Shown: positions 9,440-19,042, counted from the first letter of the stretch. The stretch is 64,000 nt of DNA from Colwellia piezophila ATCC BAA-637 (GCF_000378625.1 NZ_KB905163.1:124001-188000); one strand, 5' to 3'. The notes: generated by a model not told the origin, from the sequence alone. Program-made: numbers and translations.

Positions 9440-10080
9440 TATATTAGCTATTGTTTTATTAAATAAGCTGAGTTCGACTTAACCACTGCTTCTCTTAATA
9501 GCTACTTTTGCTTATTTTACCTTGAATTCACCTATATATAGGTTAGTTGTATGCTCGTAAATTACGCCTTAATCTAAGCAAAACTTACAAGTTAGTAATA
9601 ATCGGAATAAATTAATCGATAAAGCCATTGTGTTAACTATTTATTAACCTATGCTCAGGTTAACCCGAATATAGGTTCAATAAAGTGAGTAAATAAACCA
9701 TGCCGCTATTACAGGGGAAGCTTAACTTAGTAGGTTCGTTAATCAGTGACAATTTCTGTCCATAACCTCCACTACAACATCAAACAGGATCTAAATAACT
9801 GCAGCAGGACTTATATCCAAGTCTAGGTCAGTGACTACTTGTAATGGCCTGTAATGGCCTGAATTTCTTTATTACTGTAAATTATTAGTTGTCACAGCTC
9901 ATTAAATCTATTATTTGTCATAACGGAGTTCTATCTGGTTATATTTAATACTGCTATTACCTACAAAACAGTCCATTTTTTAACAAACACTCAGTTAACA
10001 TAAATTTACATCTCCTGAGTTATCTTGAACCTAATCTCCCTTAATGTAGGTAGTTTTAAGAAAGTAAAAAAACTGCGCAA
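9440..10080. other. Non-coding spacer upstream of the first pilin
   Basis: About 640 bp of AT-rich sequence with no convincing reading frame or RNA gene. The only clear structure is a 10-bp exact tandem repeat (GTAATGGCCT twice, 9841-9860). Confidence 0.5.
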
Positions 10081-10083
10081 AAG

Positions 10084-10112
10084 TTAACCGTTAGTTAATA
10101 ATGGGTTATAAA
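10084..10112 (+). promoter_or_regulatory. Candidate promoter of the first pilin
   Basis: TTAACC (10084-10089) and TATAAA (10107-10112) separated by 17 bp, about 120 nt upstream of the pilin ATG. It fits a sigma-70 promoter. I looked for the sigma-54 GG/GC pair common at pilA promoters and did not find a good match. Confidence 0.45.
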
Positions 10113-10232
10113 ATAATCGTTCAGTGATTGACCAGTAATAAAAAGTAAAAAAAAGTCGCAACAAAGTTTTACATTTGTAATTTTTTGTCGCAAGATGAAG
10201 TTAGCCCCCATAAATTAAATGGAAATATAATA

Positions 10233-10727
10233 ATGAAAAACTTACAACAAATGAAAAAAAGCTCACAAAAGGGTTTTACCCTGATTGAATTAATGATCGT
10301 TGTGGCGATTATCGGTATTTTGGCGGCAATAGCCTTACCTGCTTACAAAACTTATACTGACAGAGCCAGGTTTTCTGAAGTAGTACTAGCGTCAACACCA
10401 GCAAAAACAGCGGTCACCCTTTGTATTCAAACCGGTACTAGTTGTGCTCTATTAGAGCAAGGTGATATCACCGATGGCTGGGCCAATGGCCCTCATGTAG
10501 ACACGGTTGTTGTTGAAATCGAGATGGAAGACGTTGTGGATGCTAATGGTAACGTAACAGGAACGGTAGCTGTAGATGGCGGTACCGTTACCATTACCGT
10601 TACTGCTGAGGCAAGTTCTTTTGCTAGCAATGCATATACCTATATTTTAATCGGAACACGAAATGCCAATGGCGCAACTACGTGGACTAATAACACAGGT
10701 TCATGTACTGCCGCTGGCCTTTGTTAA
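10233..10727 (+). CDS. pilA: Type IV major pilin, PilA-like (copy 1)
   Basis: Structural subunit of type IV pili. The class III leader [14 protein letters not shown] is cut by PilD before Phe15; the mature chain starts [18 protein letters not shown] with the conserved Glu5 (residue 19 here). The globular domain has a disulfide-type Cys pair near the C-terminus (GSCTAAGLC). The ATG at 10233 is chosen because it gives a normal leader; an in-frame upstream codon at 10185 would add 16 unneeded residues. 164 aa. A second, divergent pilin follows at 11396. Confidence 0.93.
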   Translation: MKNLQQMKKSSQKGFTLIELMIVVAIIGILAAIALPAYKTYTDRARFSEVVLASTPAKTAVTLCIQTGTSCALLEQGDITDGWANGPHVDTVVVEIEMEDVVDANGNVTGTVAVDGGTVTITVTAEASSFASNAYTYILIGTRNANGATTWTNNTGSCTAAGLC

Positions 10728-10784
10728 TAAATACTACAAGATAGGCTCAGCACCAGGTTAAAGCTTAATAGCTGACCTAATACT

Positions 10785-10810
10785 AAAAAGCTCCTACGGG
10801 AGCTTTTTTT
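10785..10810 (+). terminator. Terminator after pilin copy 1
   Basis: AAAAAGCTCC (10785-10794), loop TACG, GGAGCTTTTT (10799-10808), then further T residues: a classic intrinsic terminator 57 nt past the stop. Confidence 0.92.
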
Positions 10811-10938
10811 GTTTTAATCACTTTCAGTAACCAAATTAGTAAGACACAATAAATTAATAAGACACCCACTCAAAATGATATAACAAAAAATGTCAGCTAT
10901 GCTCAAATAATCACCTCTAAATTTCATTGGCACTTTGT

Positions 10939-11028
10939 ATGGTTACACCACGCAAAAGACAAATTAGTTTAACTGATACTCAATATTATCACTGTGTGCG
11001 TCGCGCGTACCTTTGTGGCAAAGACTAA
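10939..11028 (+). pseudogene. 5' stub of a RAYT transposase gene
   Basis: The first 29 codons repeat the start of the transposase at 12046 almost exactly (TPRKRQISLTDTQYYHCV), with an in-frame loss of four codons after HCV, and then stop at TAA 11026-11028. Homology extends upstream (10861 onward matches 11969 onward) and ends near 11025. The catalytic region is absent, so this is the remnant of a second transposase copy beside pilin copy 1. Confidence 0.85.
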
Positions 11029-11066
11029 TTCAAGGGCATTTAAAGCCAGAATTAATCAAGGTTAAG

Positions 11067-11298
11067 TAACCTGAACTCTGGATAATGAGTGCTTGATGTT
11101 TAAGTAAAAACAACAATTTACAATTATTAAGAATAAAATTTACAAGGTTAAGTAGCGATATACTCTATCAATGTTTCAATTTATTCGATTATCAAGGCAA
11201 AACGTTTATGAATAACGGGTTATTTATCGACGTTTTAACGCTGAGAATCGGATAAAGGGGAATATTGAGCAAGTGCTGCTTATCCAGAGTTCAGGTTA
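11067..11298. repeat. Palindromic MITE-like element (family C)
   Basis: Bounded by a perfect 19-bp inverted repeat: TAACCTGAACTCTGGATAA at 11067-11085 and its complement at 11280-11298. It has no reading frame. Its interior (TCAAGGCAA, TTAACGCTGA, GGATAAA) resembles the element at 24427-24623. It lies between the transposase stub and pilin copy 2. Confidence 0.75.
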
Positions 11299-11313
11299 AA
11301 TATGCTTACCCCC

Positions 11314-11372
11314 GCATAAAAGCCCCACTAAAATTTTTTGAATAATAGGTTAAGAGCGACTTTAATTTTCCC
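11314..11372 (+). repeat. 59-bp repeat upstream of pilin copy 2
   Basis: Starts GCATAAAAGCCCCACTAAAA and ends AGCGACTTTAATTTTCCCA. It closely matches 13123-13182, downstream of the complete transposase. Its position shows that it marks the end of each pilin-transposase unit. Confidence 0.8.
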
Positions 11373-11395
11373 ATAAATCAAATGGAAATATAATA

Positions 11396-11845
11396 ATGAA
11401 AGCTATTAAAAACTTAAACACAATGAACAGAGTCCAAAAAGGTTTTACTTTAATTGAATTAATGATCGTTGTTGCGATTATCGGTATTTTGGCCGCAGTA
11501 GCATTACCGGCTTATCAAACTTATACGCAACGTGCTAAGTTTTCTGAAATTGTTTTAGCTGCAACGCCAGCCAAAACCGCTATTACAATCTGTGTATCAT
11601 CAGGAAAAGGTGGTTGTCATCAGATTGATGACGGTACTGATGGGTCAACTGCAAATACTAATGGTTGGTCTAATAGTAAATATGTAAAACATGTTGTAAT
11701 TGGAGGGACTTCAGCAGCTCCTACAGTAACAGCAACAGCTACTACAGATCTAGGTGACAAGACCTTTATTCTAACGGGTACAATAGATGGCGCAGGTATA
11801 AGATGGGCCCCTTCTGGTACGTGTGAAGCTGCTGGTTTATGTTAA
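11396..11845 (+). CDS. pilA: Type IV major pilin, PilA-like (copy 2)
   Basis: Second type IV pilin, 149 aa. Leader [16 protein letters not shown], cut before Phe17, and the mature start [18 protein letters not shown] are nearly identical to copy 1. The globular domain is diverged, though it keeps two Cys pairs ([10 protein letters not shown] and GTCEAAGLC). The 30 bp before the ATG (CATAAATCAAATGGAAATA onward) also match copy 1. The N-terminus is conserved for assembly; the divergence may reflect surface variation or different pilus roles. Confidence 0.92.
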   Translation: MKAIKNLNTMNRVQKGFTLIELMIVVAIIGILAAVALPAYQTYTQRAKFSEIVLAATPAKTAITICVSSGKGGCHQIDDGTDGSTANTNGWSNSKYVKHVVIGGTSAAPTVTATATTDLGDKTFILTGTIDGAGIRWAPSGTCEAAGLC

Positions 11846-11873
11846 TCACAATTTAAAGTATAAAATACTAAAT

Positions 11874-11898
11874 AAAAAGCTCCTAGGGAGATTTTTTT
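11874..11898 (+). terminator. Terminator after pilin copy 2
   Basis: AAAAAGCTCC / GGGAGATTTTTTT around 11874-11897. It is a decayed version of the terminator after copy 1 (one G-A mismatch in the stem, short loop) with a long T run. Confidence 0.75.
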
Positions 11899-12045
11899 AT
11901 TTTAACATTAAAATTTTCAATTCTGTGAATGCCCAAATGCCCACCAAAACCAAGCTAAAAATTAGCTAGACACCCACTCAAATTGATATATCAAAAACGT
12001 CAGCTATGCTCAAATAATCACCCCTAAATTCAATTAGCGCTTTGT

Positions 12046-13020
12046 ATGGCTATACCACGCAAAAGACAAATTAGTTTAACTGATACTCAATATTATCACT
12101 GTGTGTCTCGTTGTGTCCGTCGCGCCTACCTTTGTGGCGAAGACAGGTTTTCGGGCATTAGCTATGAGCACCGCAGAGGTTGGGTTGAAGATAAATTACT
12201 ATCACTGACACAAATTTTTGCTATTGACGTTTGTGCCTATGCGGTCATGAGTAATCATACTCATATCGTGCTCTTTGTTGATGTCGAGCGAGCGAAATCA
12301 TGGTCAATGATTGAGGCGCTTGAGCGTTGGCATCTACTATTTAAAGGGACTTTATTGACTCACCAGTATCTACGGGGAGATAAACTTATCACACCCTTGC
12401 AGCAAATAGTGGCAGAAACGGCGGCAGTATACCGAGCACGTTTAATGGATATCAGCTGGTTTATGCGCATACTCAATGAGACTATAGCCAGACGAGCCAA
12501 CATTGAAGATAACTGTACTGGTCGTTTTTGGGAAGGACGCTTTAAATCTCAAGCATTACTGGATGAAGCGGCACTGGCTGCCTGTATGGTGTATGTTGAT
12601 TTAAACCCTGTGCGAGCCAATATTGCCAATACACCTGAAACATCAGCCTACACCAGCATTCAACAGCGTATAAAAGCCGCTATTGACGGCAAACAACCGG
12701 AAAAACTTGCTGATTTTGTCGGAAACCCCAAAAAATATAAGCCGACAGGTTTACCTTTTGAGTTAAGTGATTACATTCTACTGGTAGATTTAACGGGACG
12801 TTGTATTCGAGCAGATAAGACAGGCTATATTATTGATAACCTACTCAACATACTAAACCGTTTAAAAATTTCTCCCGATAACTGGTTTACCTTAACCAGT
12901 AGCTTTACTAAGTGTTTTCATGGCGCAGTGGGTAGTGAGCATGCGTTAACTCAATATTGCCAGCACTTAAAGCTAAAACGATGTTCAACCTTATCGGTCT
13001 GTAAAAAGCTTTTAGCTTAA
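12046..13020 (+). CDS. REP-associated tyrosine transposase-like (RAYT, Y1/HUH family)
   Basis: Single-strand DNA transposase of the IS200/IS605-like Y1 superfamily. The HUH metal site is HTH (His71, His73) in AYAVMSNHTHIVL. A likely nucleophile is Tyr183 in VYVDLNPVRAN, and FWEGRFKSQALLDE is typical of this family. 324 aa, seemingly intact. It has no recognisable IS ends; relatives are usually domesticated and linked to REP palindromes. It is embedded in the duplicated pilin unit, and a stub copy lies at 10939. Confidence 0.88.
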   Translation: MAIPRKRQISLTDTQYYHCVSRCVRRAYLCGEDRFSGISYEHRRGWVEDKLLSLTQIFAIDVCAYAVMSNHTHIVLFVDVERAKSWSMIEALERWHLLFKGTLLTHQYLRGDKLITPLQQIVAETAAVYRARLMDISWFMRILNETIARRANIEDNCTGRFWEGRFKSQALLDEAALAACMVYVDLNPVRANIANTPETSAYTSIQQRIKAAIDGKQPEKLADFVGNPKKYKPTGLPFELSDYILLVDLTGRCIRADKTGYIIDNLLNILNRLKISPDNWFTLTSSFTKCFHGAVGSEHALTQYCQHLKLKRCSTLSVCKKLLA

Positions 13021-13122
13021 ATCCTGAGATAAAATGTACTGATATGCTATTCAATAAAAATGAATGGACACACTTAAGCGAATTAATGTAATCAAGGTAA
13101 GTTGCTTTGTTTGTGTTTTCTC

Positions 13123-13182
13123 CGTACGAAAGCCCCGCTAAAATTATTGAATAACTGATTCAGAACGACTTTAATTTTTCCA
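13123..13182 (+). repeat. 60-bp repeat downstream of the RAYT gene
   Basis: Partner of 11314-11372 (AAGCCCCGCTAAAATTATTG onward to CGACTTTAATTTTTCCA). The rest of the 308-bp spacer before pilB shows no gene; an AT-rich TATAAT-like stretch near 13260 might serve a pilB promoter. Confidence 0.8.
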
Positions 13183-13328
13183 TTTACGGATTTCCTTAAC
13201 CAAGCATTTTAACTAAATATTTAAAATGGCTGCCTATCAGTAATTCTCTTTGTTCTTTTATATAATTATAAGTTACACTGAATTGATATTACTAATTCAA
13301 TATTTCCAAAAGGTTATCTCTAAAAGTT

Positions 13329-15029
13329 ATGAAAGGCAGCCATCAACAAGCCAGTGTTTTATCTGCACTATCAAAGCAGAGCCTAATTCCAATAGAGTCG
13401 ATAGACGAGATATCTGCTGACTATGTCGGCAAAGACAAACCTTTTATTCGCTATTTAATTGAAAATAAGAATATCGATGGTAAAAAAATTGCAAAAACTC
13501 TCTCCAAAACCTTTGGTTATCCACAAATACAGCTCAAGAGTTATGATACTAGTCTGATCCCTGACGGAATTCGCAACGAAAAGTTAATCATCAAACATAA
13601 TGCTCTGCCTTTGTTTTTACGTGGTAAAGTACTTTTTGTCGCCATGTCAGATCCTACCAACTTAGATGCCTTAGAAGAGATTCAATTTAATACCGGTTAC
13701 AGCACTGAGTTAGTCTTATGTGATGAAGTTTGCTTACAAACTTGTATCGAGAAAGTATTAGAAGATGAAAGTGATGCGCTAAATATTAGTGACATCGATG
13801 CAGATGAGCTTGCCGGCATCGATGTAGAAGAAGCTAGAAAAGAAGAAGACTATGGTAGTGGTGAAGATGACGCGCCTATCGTGGTCTTTATTAATAAAAT
13901 ATTACTCGATGCCATTAAAAAGGGAGCCTCTGATTTACATTTTGAACCTTATGAAAAATCATTCCGTATCCGCTTTCGTATTGACGGCATACTGTCTGAA
14001 ATAGCGAGACCGCCGGTATCACTTGCTGCAAGAATGGCCGCACGTTTAAAAGTTATGTCTAAGCTAGATATTGCCGAGCGACGAGTACCACAAGATGGCC
14101 GAATAAAGTTAGCACTTTCAAAGAAAAAATCCATTGATTTTCGTGTCAGTACCCTGCCGACCATGTGGGGTGAGAAGGTAGTAATGCGTATTTTAGATTC
14201 CTCTAGCGCTATGCTAGGAATCGAGATGTTAGGTTATGAACCCGAGCAAAAGAAAATTTATATGGAGGCCCTAGAACAGCCGCAAGGTATGATCCTAGTT
14301 ACGGGGCCAACCGGTTCAGGTAAAACGGTATCTCTGTATACTGGTCTGAACATACTAAACACTGAAGAACGAAACATTTCCACCGCCGAAGATCCGGTTG
14401 AAATTAATCTTGAAGGTATCAATCAAGTACAAATTAATAATCGTGCCGGATTAACTTTCCCAAGTGCGCTACGTTCATTTTTACGACAAGATCCTGATAT
14501 TGTTATGGTGGGTGAAATTCGAGATCTTGAGACTGCCGAGATAGCTATCAAAGCTGCACAAACAGGCCATTTAGTTTTATCGACCCTGCATACTAACTCA
14601 GCGGCTGAAACCTTAACGCGTTTACTTAATATGGGCGTACCTTCTTATAATGTCGCGAGCTCAGTTTCTGTTATTATTGCCCAGCGGCTAGCAAGGCGTT
14701 TATGCCCACAATGTAAGATAGAAGAGCCGCTATCTGAAATGCAGTTAGCCGAGCAAGGTTTCCCTGCGGATAAACTGTCAGAAATAAAACTTTTTCAACC
14801 GGTAGGTTGTACACATTGTACTGGTGGCTACAAAGGCCGTGTTGGTATTTATGAAGTGATAAAGATTAGCCCTACTATTGCTTCTATCATCATGGAAGGG
14901 GGCAACTCTCTTGATATTGCCAAACAATGTCAGCTAGAAGGTTATAATAACCTCCGTCAATCCGGCTTAATAAAGGCCATGAGTGGCATGACTAGCTTAG
15001 AAGAAATAAATCGTGTCACTAGTTCTTAA
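13329..15029 (+). CDS. pilB: Type IV pilus assembly ATPase PilB
   Basis: Cytoplasmic GspE-family hexameric ATPase that powers pilus extension. An N-terminal MshEN-type domain (about 1-165) precedes the ATPase core. The Walker A motif GPTGSGKT lies near residues 325-333, and the Walker B/Asp-box [14 protein letters not shown] near 394-407. Two Cys pairs (CPQC about 459-462, CTHC about 494-497) form the usual zinc site. 566 aa, the normal length. Followed by pilC and pilD. Confidence 0.96.
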   Translation: MKGSHQQASVLSALSKQSLIPIESIDEISADYVGKDKPFIRYLIENKNIDGKKIAKTLSKTFGYPQIQLKSYDTSLIPDGIRNEKLIIKHNALPLFLRGKVLFVAMSDPTNLDALEEIQFNTGYSTELVLCDEVCLQTCIEKVLEDESDALNISDIDADELAGIDVEEARKEEDYGSGEDDAPIVVFINKILLDAIKKGASDLHFEPYEKSFRIRFRIDGILSEIARPPVSLAARMAARLKVMSKLDIAERRVPQDGRIKLALSKKKSIDFRVSTLPTMWGEKVVMRILDSSSAMLGIEMLGYEPEQKKIYMEALEQPQGMILVTGPTGSGKTVSLYTGLNILNTEERNISTAEDPVEINLEGINQVQINNRAGLTFPSALRSFLRQDPDIVMVGEIRDLETAEIAIKAAQTGHLVLSTLHTNSAAETLTRLLNMGVPSYNVASSVSVIIAQRLARRLCPQCKIEEPLSEMQLAEQGFPADKLSEIKLFQPVGCTHCTGGYKGRVGIYEVIKISPTIASIIMEGGNSLDIAKQCQLEGYNNLRQSGLIKAMSGMTSLEEINRVTSS

Positions 15030-15140
15030 GGTAAATTTCGCCTAACTTAATTATTCTACTCATGATAACGACTAATTAAGTGACTTTACTTAAAAAATAC
15101 ACATAATAAAGGTAGAGTACTTTCTCGATTAAGGTTAACT

Positions 15141-16400
15141 ATGGCTACTACAGCAAAGAAAAAATTAGCTAAAAAGAAAATTAAGGTAAAAGAGCAAGAG
15201 CTCTTTGTATGGCGCGGCGTTAACCGCAAAGGTAAAAATGTTAGCGGAGAACTGCCTGCTAATAATATTATTGAATTGAAAGCTCAATTACGTAAACAAG
15301 GTGTCACCCCTAGCCGGGTTAAGAAAAAACCTAAACCTCTATTTGGAATAGGTGGCGGTGATAAACCAATAAAGCCTCGTGATATAGCGGTTATTACCCG
15401 TCAAATTGCTACTATGTTGGGAGCTGGAGTGCCCTTAGTACAAACCATACAAATGATAGGCTCAGGTCACGATAATGGTAAAATGCGTCGACTCTTGGCT
15501 GATATAGAAACTAAACTTTCTTCGGGCATTCCCTTATCGGACTGTTTACGTGACCATCCACTTTATTTCGATGATCTTTATTGTGATCTCGTTGCCTCTG
15601 GTGAGCAATCTGGTGCCTTAGAGACTATTTATGGCCGTATTGCTACCTACAAAGAAAAAGCAGAAGCCCTGAAATCAAAAATTAAGAAAGCCATGGTTTA
15701 CCCTATTGCTGTTCTTGTTGTTGCCGCAATAGTTACTTCAATTTTATTAATCTTTGTTGTACCAGTATTTCAAGATATTTTTGAAGGTTTCGGTGCAGAA
15801 TTACCGGGTTTTACTTTATTTGTCATTGCAATATCAGAATTTATGCAGGCTTATTGGTATTTTGGTTTGGCAGGAATTTGGCTTGCTTTGTTCTTATTTA
15901 AACGTGCTCATAGAAATAGCCAAAAATTACGTGATAGCGTTGATAAAAATATATTAAAACTACCTGTTATTGGTGACTTATTAGAAAAAGCTGCCGTAGC
16001 TCGATATGCCCGTACCTTATCAACCACTTTTGCGGCCGGTGTGCCATTAGTTGATGCCCTAGAATCTGCAGCTGGCGCTTCAGGTAATGCTGTCTTTCGT
16101 GATGCAATTTTAGAGGTACGAGCTGAAGTTACCTCAGGCATGCAAATGAATTTAGCGATGCGTAACTGTAAGATATTTCCAGATATGGTTATTCAAATGG
16201 TAGCCATTGGTGAAGAGTCTGGCGCTGTTGATGATATGCTCGAAAAAGTGGCCAATGTGTATGAGCAACAAGTTGATGATGCCGTTGATGGCTTAACTGC
16301 TTTATTAGAGCCAATGATCATGGCAGTGCTTGGTGTAGTCATCGGTGGTCTAATCATTGCCATGTACTTGCCAATATTTGAAATCGGTAAGATAGTCTAA
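15141..16400 (+). CDS. pilC: Type IV pilus inner-membrane platform protein PilC
   Basis: GspF-family protein that anchors the pilus motor in the inner membrane. Two homologous cytoplasmic domains are visible (ITRQIATMLGAGVPLVQTI and YARTLSTTFAAGVPLVDAL), each followed by membrane helices, and the chain ends with a hydrophobic segment GVVIGGLIIAMYLPIF. The N-terminus is very lysine-rich (TAKKKLAKKKIKVK). 419 aa, normal. Follows pilB by 111 bp. Confidence 0.96.
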   Translation: MATTAKKKLAKKKIKVKEQELFVWRGVNRKGKNVSGELPANNIIELKAQLRKQGVTPSRVKKKPKPLFGIGGGDKPIKPRDIAVITRQIATMLGAGVPLVQTIQMIGSGHDNGKMRRLLADIETKLSSGIPLSDCLRDHPLYFDDLYCDLVASGEQSGALETIYGRIATYKEKAEALKSKIKKAMVYPIAVLVVAAIVTSILLIFVVPVFQDIFEGFGAELPGFTLFVIAISEFMQAYWYFGLAGIWLALFLFKRAHRNSQKLRDSVDKNILKLPVIGDLLEKAAVARYARTLSTTFAAGVPLVDALESAAGASGNAVFRDAILEVRAEVTSGMQMNLAMRNCKIFPDMVIQMVAIGEESGAVDDMLEKVANVYEQQVDDAVDGLTALLEPMIMAVLGVVIGGLIIAMYLPIFEIGKIV

Positions 16401-16412
16401 CCATTTCAATAC

Positions 16413-16440
16413 AGCGAAGTAGCGTTTGGGCTACTTCGCT
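16413..16440 (+). terminator. Hairpin after pilC
   Basis: A perfect 11-bp stem (AGCGAAGTAGC 16413-16423 with 16430-16440, 6-nt loop) 13 nt past the pilC stop. The following sequence (TATAAACT) is not a T run, so termination may be partial. The spacer beyond it has degenerate short tandem repeats (TTAAAATCAAACT-like units near 16515-16550). Confidence 0.65.
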
Positions 16441-16573
16441 TATAAACTATTCATTATTCATTATTAATTAATTATGGTTCTGTTATTATTAACTTTATCG
16501 TTACTCTAATTATTAAAATCAAACTAATTCTTAAAATCAAACTTAATCCTTAAAATAAAAAGTAGGTCTTCAC

Positions 16574-17470
16574 TTGTTCGATTCTTTTTTTAACCACTTT
16601 GTTGTCCTGTTTCAGCAATCTAGCACTTTATTTTATTTCAGCATCGCTTTAATTTCATTGATCATTGGCAGCTTTTTAAATGTAGTTATTTACCGCACAC
16701 CAAAGATAATGGAATACACCTGGTATCATGAATGTCGTGAGTTCTTAGCCGATGAAGTTGCCAATATAAAGCCGAAAGACCTCAAGCCAATAACGCTATC
16801 AACACCAAATTCTACTTGCCCTAAGTGTGACCATAACATCAAGTTTTATGAAAATATTCCAGTATTGAGTTGGTTACTGTTAAAGGGTAAATGTAGCCAG
16901 TGTAATAATAGAATATCAGCCCGTTATCCCTTGGTTGAACTGGCCACTATGTTGTTAAGCCTAGTAGTTGCGCAACACTTTGGTGTAACTATTGAGACCT
17001 TGTTCGCGTTAATTTTCACCTGGTGCTTAATTAGCTTAACCATGATTGATTTTGATCACATGTTATTACCCGATCAAATCACACTGCCATTGTTATGGCT
17101 TGGCTTATTACTCAATATCAATGGCACATTTGCTCCGTTAGCCGACGCTGTTATTGGCGCCGCCGTTGGTTATATGAGTCTCTTTAGCGTTTTCTGGTTG
17201 TTTAAATTATTTACCGGCAAGGAAGGCATGGGCTTTGGTGACTTTAAACTCTTCGCCGTGTTTGGTGCTTGGTTAGGTTGGCAGCTATTGCCACTCATTA
17301 TTTTGATGGCATCTGTGGTCGGTGCTATTGTCGGTATTTCATTAATCCTATTTAAAAACCACCAAAGACAACAGGGTATCCCCTTTGGCCCTTACTTGGC
17401 TGTCGCTGGTTGGGTTGCTTTATTGTGGGGAGATGGCATGTGGTCATGGTATTTACTGCAACTTTATTAG
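16574..17470 (+). CDS. pilD: Prepilin leader peptidase / N-methyltransferase PilD
   Basis: Bifunctional membrane aspartic protease that cuts type IV prepilins and methylates the new N-terminus. The zinc-type cysteines (CPKC and CSQC, about residues 83-110) lie in the methylase loop. The catalytic aspartates lie in TMIDFDHMLLPDQ and GMGFGDFKL (GxGD motif). About eight membrane helices. It starts at a TTG (16574) preceded by AGTAGG; no in-frame ATG fits the N-terminus better. Confidence 0.94.
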   Translation: MFDSFFNHFVVLFQQSSTLFYFSIALISLIIGSFLNVVIYRTPKIMEYTWYHECREFLADEVANIKPKDLKPITLSTPNSTCPKCDHNIKFYENIPVLSWLLLKGKCSQCNNRISARYPLVELATMLLSLVVAQHFGVTIETLFALIFTWCLISLTMIDFDHMLLPDQITLPLLWLGLLLNINGTFAPLADAVIGAAVGYMSLFSVFWLFKLFTGKEGMGFGDFKLFAVFGAWLGWQLLPLIILMASVVGAIVGISLILFKNHQRQQGIPFGPYLAVAGWVALLWGDGMWSWYLLQLY

Positions 17471-17488
17471 CCATTAAGTTTATATCAT

Positions 17489-17567
17489 ATGTCTGAACTA
17501 TTTCATCATGTCAAAGTTGTTTTTATTATGTCTAAGTTGTTTTCATCATGTCTAAACTAGTTATTGG
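17489..17567 (+). repeat. Tandem repeats of the coaE start region
   Basis: Four units of 19-20 bp begin at 17489, 17508, 17528 and 17548, each opening ATGTC and carrying a variant of AAGTTGTTTTCATC. The last unit is the start of coaE. The upstream ATGs are out of frame with coaE and open short frames of 23 and 15 codons that stop at 17558-17560 and 17553-17555, just inside coaE. Confidence 0.8.
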
Positions 17568-18156
17568 CCTTACCGGAGGTATTGGTAGTGGTAAAACCAC
17601 AGTAACCGACTACTTCCAAGAGTTAGGCATTGAAGTCATTGATGCTGATATCATTGCCAGAGAAGTTGTTGCTTTGGGTAGTCCGGCATTAACCGCAATA
17701 TCGCAACACTTCGGTGCTGATTATATTCAACAAGATGGTCAACTAAACCGTAGCTTATTACGTAATCGTATTTTTGCAAATGAACCCGATAAGCTTTGGT
17801 TAAATGAGCTTTTACACCCTTTAATTCGAAGCTCATTATTAAGCCAAACTAAAAAAGCGACCAGTCCCTATTGTATTTTAGTGGCGCCCTTGCTTATTGA
17901 AAATAACTTACAGCACCTGGTAAACCGTGTACTTGTTATTGACGTGAGTGAAAGCACTCAAACAAAGCGCACCATGCAACGTGATAATAACTCTATAGCG
18001 CAAGTGAAAGCTATTCTAGCGAGCCAAACTACGCGTGCTAATAGACTTAACCACGCTGATGATATAATAACTAATGATGATGTTAGTCTGGCCTGTATTA
18101 AAGAAGCGGTCACTTCTCTTGATAAAAAGTATTTGGCCTTGACAAAAATGCTTTAA
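17548..18156 (+). CDS. coaE: Dephospho-CoA kinase
   Basis: Phosphorylates the 3'-hydroxyl of dephospho-CoA, the last step of coenzyme A synthesis. The P-loop GGIGSGKT is at about residues 10-17, followed by DADIIAREVV and the LID region (TMQRDNNS). 202 aa, the family length. The start is the fourth of four near-identical ATGTC repeats and is fixed by the MSKLVIGLTGGIGSG N-terminus. Sits between pilD and zapD, a common order in gammaproteobacteria. Confidence 0.95.
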   Translation: MSKLVIGLTGGIGSGKTTVTDYFQELGIEVIDADIIAREVVALGSPALTAISQHFGADYIQQDGQLNRSLLRNRIFANEPDKLWLNELLHPLIRSSLLSQTKKATSPYCILVAPLLIENNLQHLVNRVLVIDVSESTQTKRTMQRDNNSIAQVKAILASQTTRANRLNHADDIITNDDVSLACIKEAVTSLDKKYLALTKML

Positions 18157-18218
18157 AAATCAACAATAAATAATTCGGTCTTTAATTTCAACATTTGCTT
18201 AACTAATAACAAAATTGT

Positions 18219-18971
18219 ATGTCAACGGTATTATATGAACATCCGCTCAATGAGCGTATTAGAAATTATCTTAAACTTGAGCAATTCTTCGCTCAGGCAT
18301 ATACATGCCTGGATAATGATCTAAAAATCACCACTAGCCACCCAGTATTTTTCAATGCACTTTTTGCCATTATCGACACCTTAGAGCGCAATGACGTACG
18401 TAGTGATTTGGTCAAAGATTTAGAAAAGCTTGAGCAAAACCTAGTGATTTGGTCAAAAGGACCGGATGTTGATAGCAGTATTTTAGAAAAACAGCTCACT
18501 GAAACAGTCCACTTAATACGTCACCTTCGAGTTCCCCGCCCGACATGGTGGCAGTTAAAAGAAGACAAGCTACTGGCAGGCTTAAAGCAACGTTTTGCAA
18601 TACAAGGCGGGAGTTCAAGCTTTGATTTACCACAATTGCACTTTTGGCTACATCAAAGCGAACAACAGACTAAGCAAGATATAGCGCAATGGCTAAACTT
18701 ACTCAGCGATTTTTCCTCCGCTCTCGGACTTATATTGAAATTTATCCGCCTACGCGACGACTTTGAAACCATTGAGGTTGATAGTGGTTTTTACCAAGAT
18801 AATGGCGAAGGTCTGTTATTATTACGGATAAAATTAGCGGACGATGCTAAATATTACCCGACAATAAGTGGTAACAAGTTTCGCTATTCCATTCGCTTTA
18901 TGTTGCCTTGCCAAAATACGGGGCGCAGGTATGCTAACCAAGCGACTGTATTCCAATTAGCTCGTTGCTAG
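18219..18971 (+). CDS. zapD: Cell division protein ZapD
   Basis: Cytoplasmic protein (formerly YacF) that crosslinks FtsZ filaments. The start VLYEHPLNERIRNYLKLE and the middle HLRVPRPTWWQLKEDKLLAG are clear family signatures, as is the C-terminal RYSIRFMLPC. 250 aa, normal. A weak 7-bp hairpin (18975-18994) follows the stop. Lies between coaE and yacG as in relatives. Confidence 0.94.
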   Translation: MSTVLYEHPLNERIRNYLKLEQFFAQAYTCLDNDLKITTSHPVFFNALFAIIDTLERNDVRSDLVKDLEKLEQNLVIWSKGPDVDSSILEKQLTETVHLIRHLRVPRPTWWQLKEDKLLAGLKQRFAIQGGSSSFDLPQLHFWLHQSEQQTKQDIAQWLNLLSDFSSALGLILKFIRLRDDFETIEVDSGFYQDNGEGLLLLRIKLADDAKYYPTISGNKFRYSIRFMLPCQNTGRRYANQATVFQLARC

Positions 18972-19042
18972 CTCGCTCTTTAAAATAAAAGAGCTGTAAT
19001 ATTGATTACCATGTTGTAGATTCAAAATCCTAAGCTTTAGTT

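Noticed and set aside
10084..10232. Sigma-54 promoter for the first pilin
   Set aside because: PilR/RpoN control is common for pilA, but no good GG-N10-GC pair was found in the 150 bp before the gene; a sigma-70-like pair fits better.
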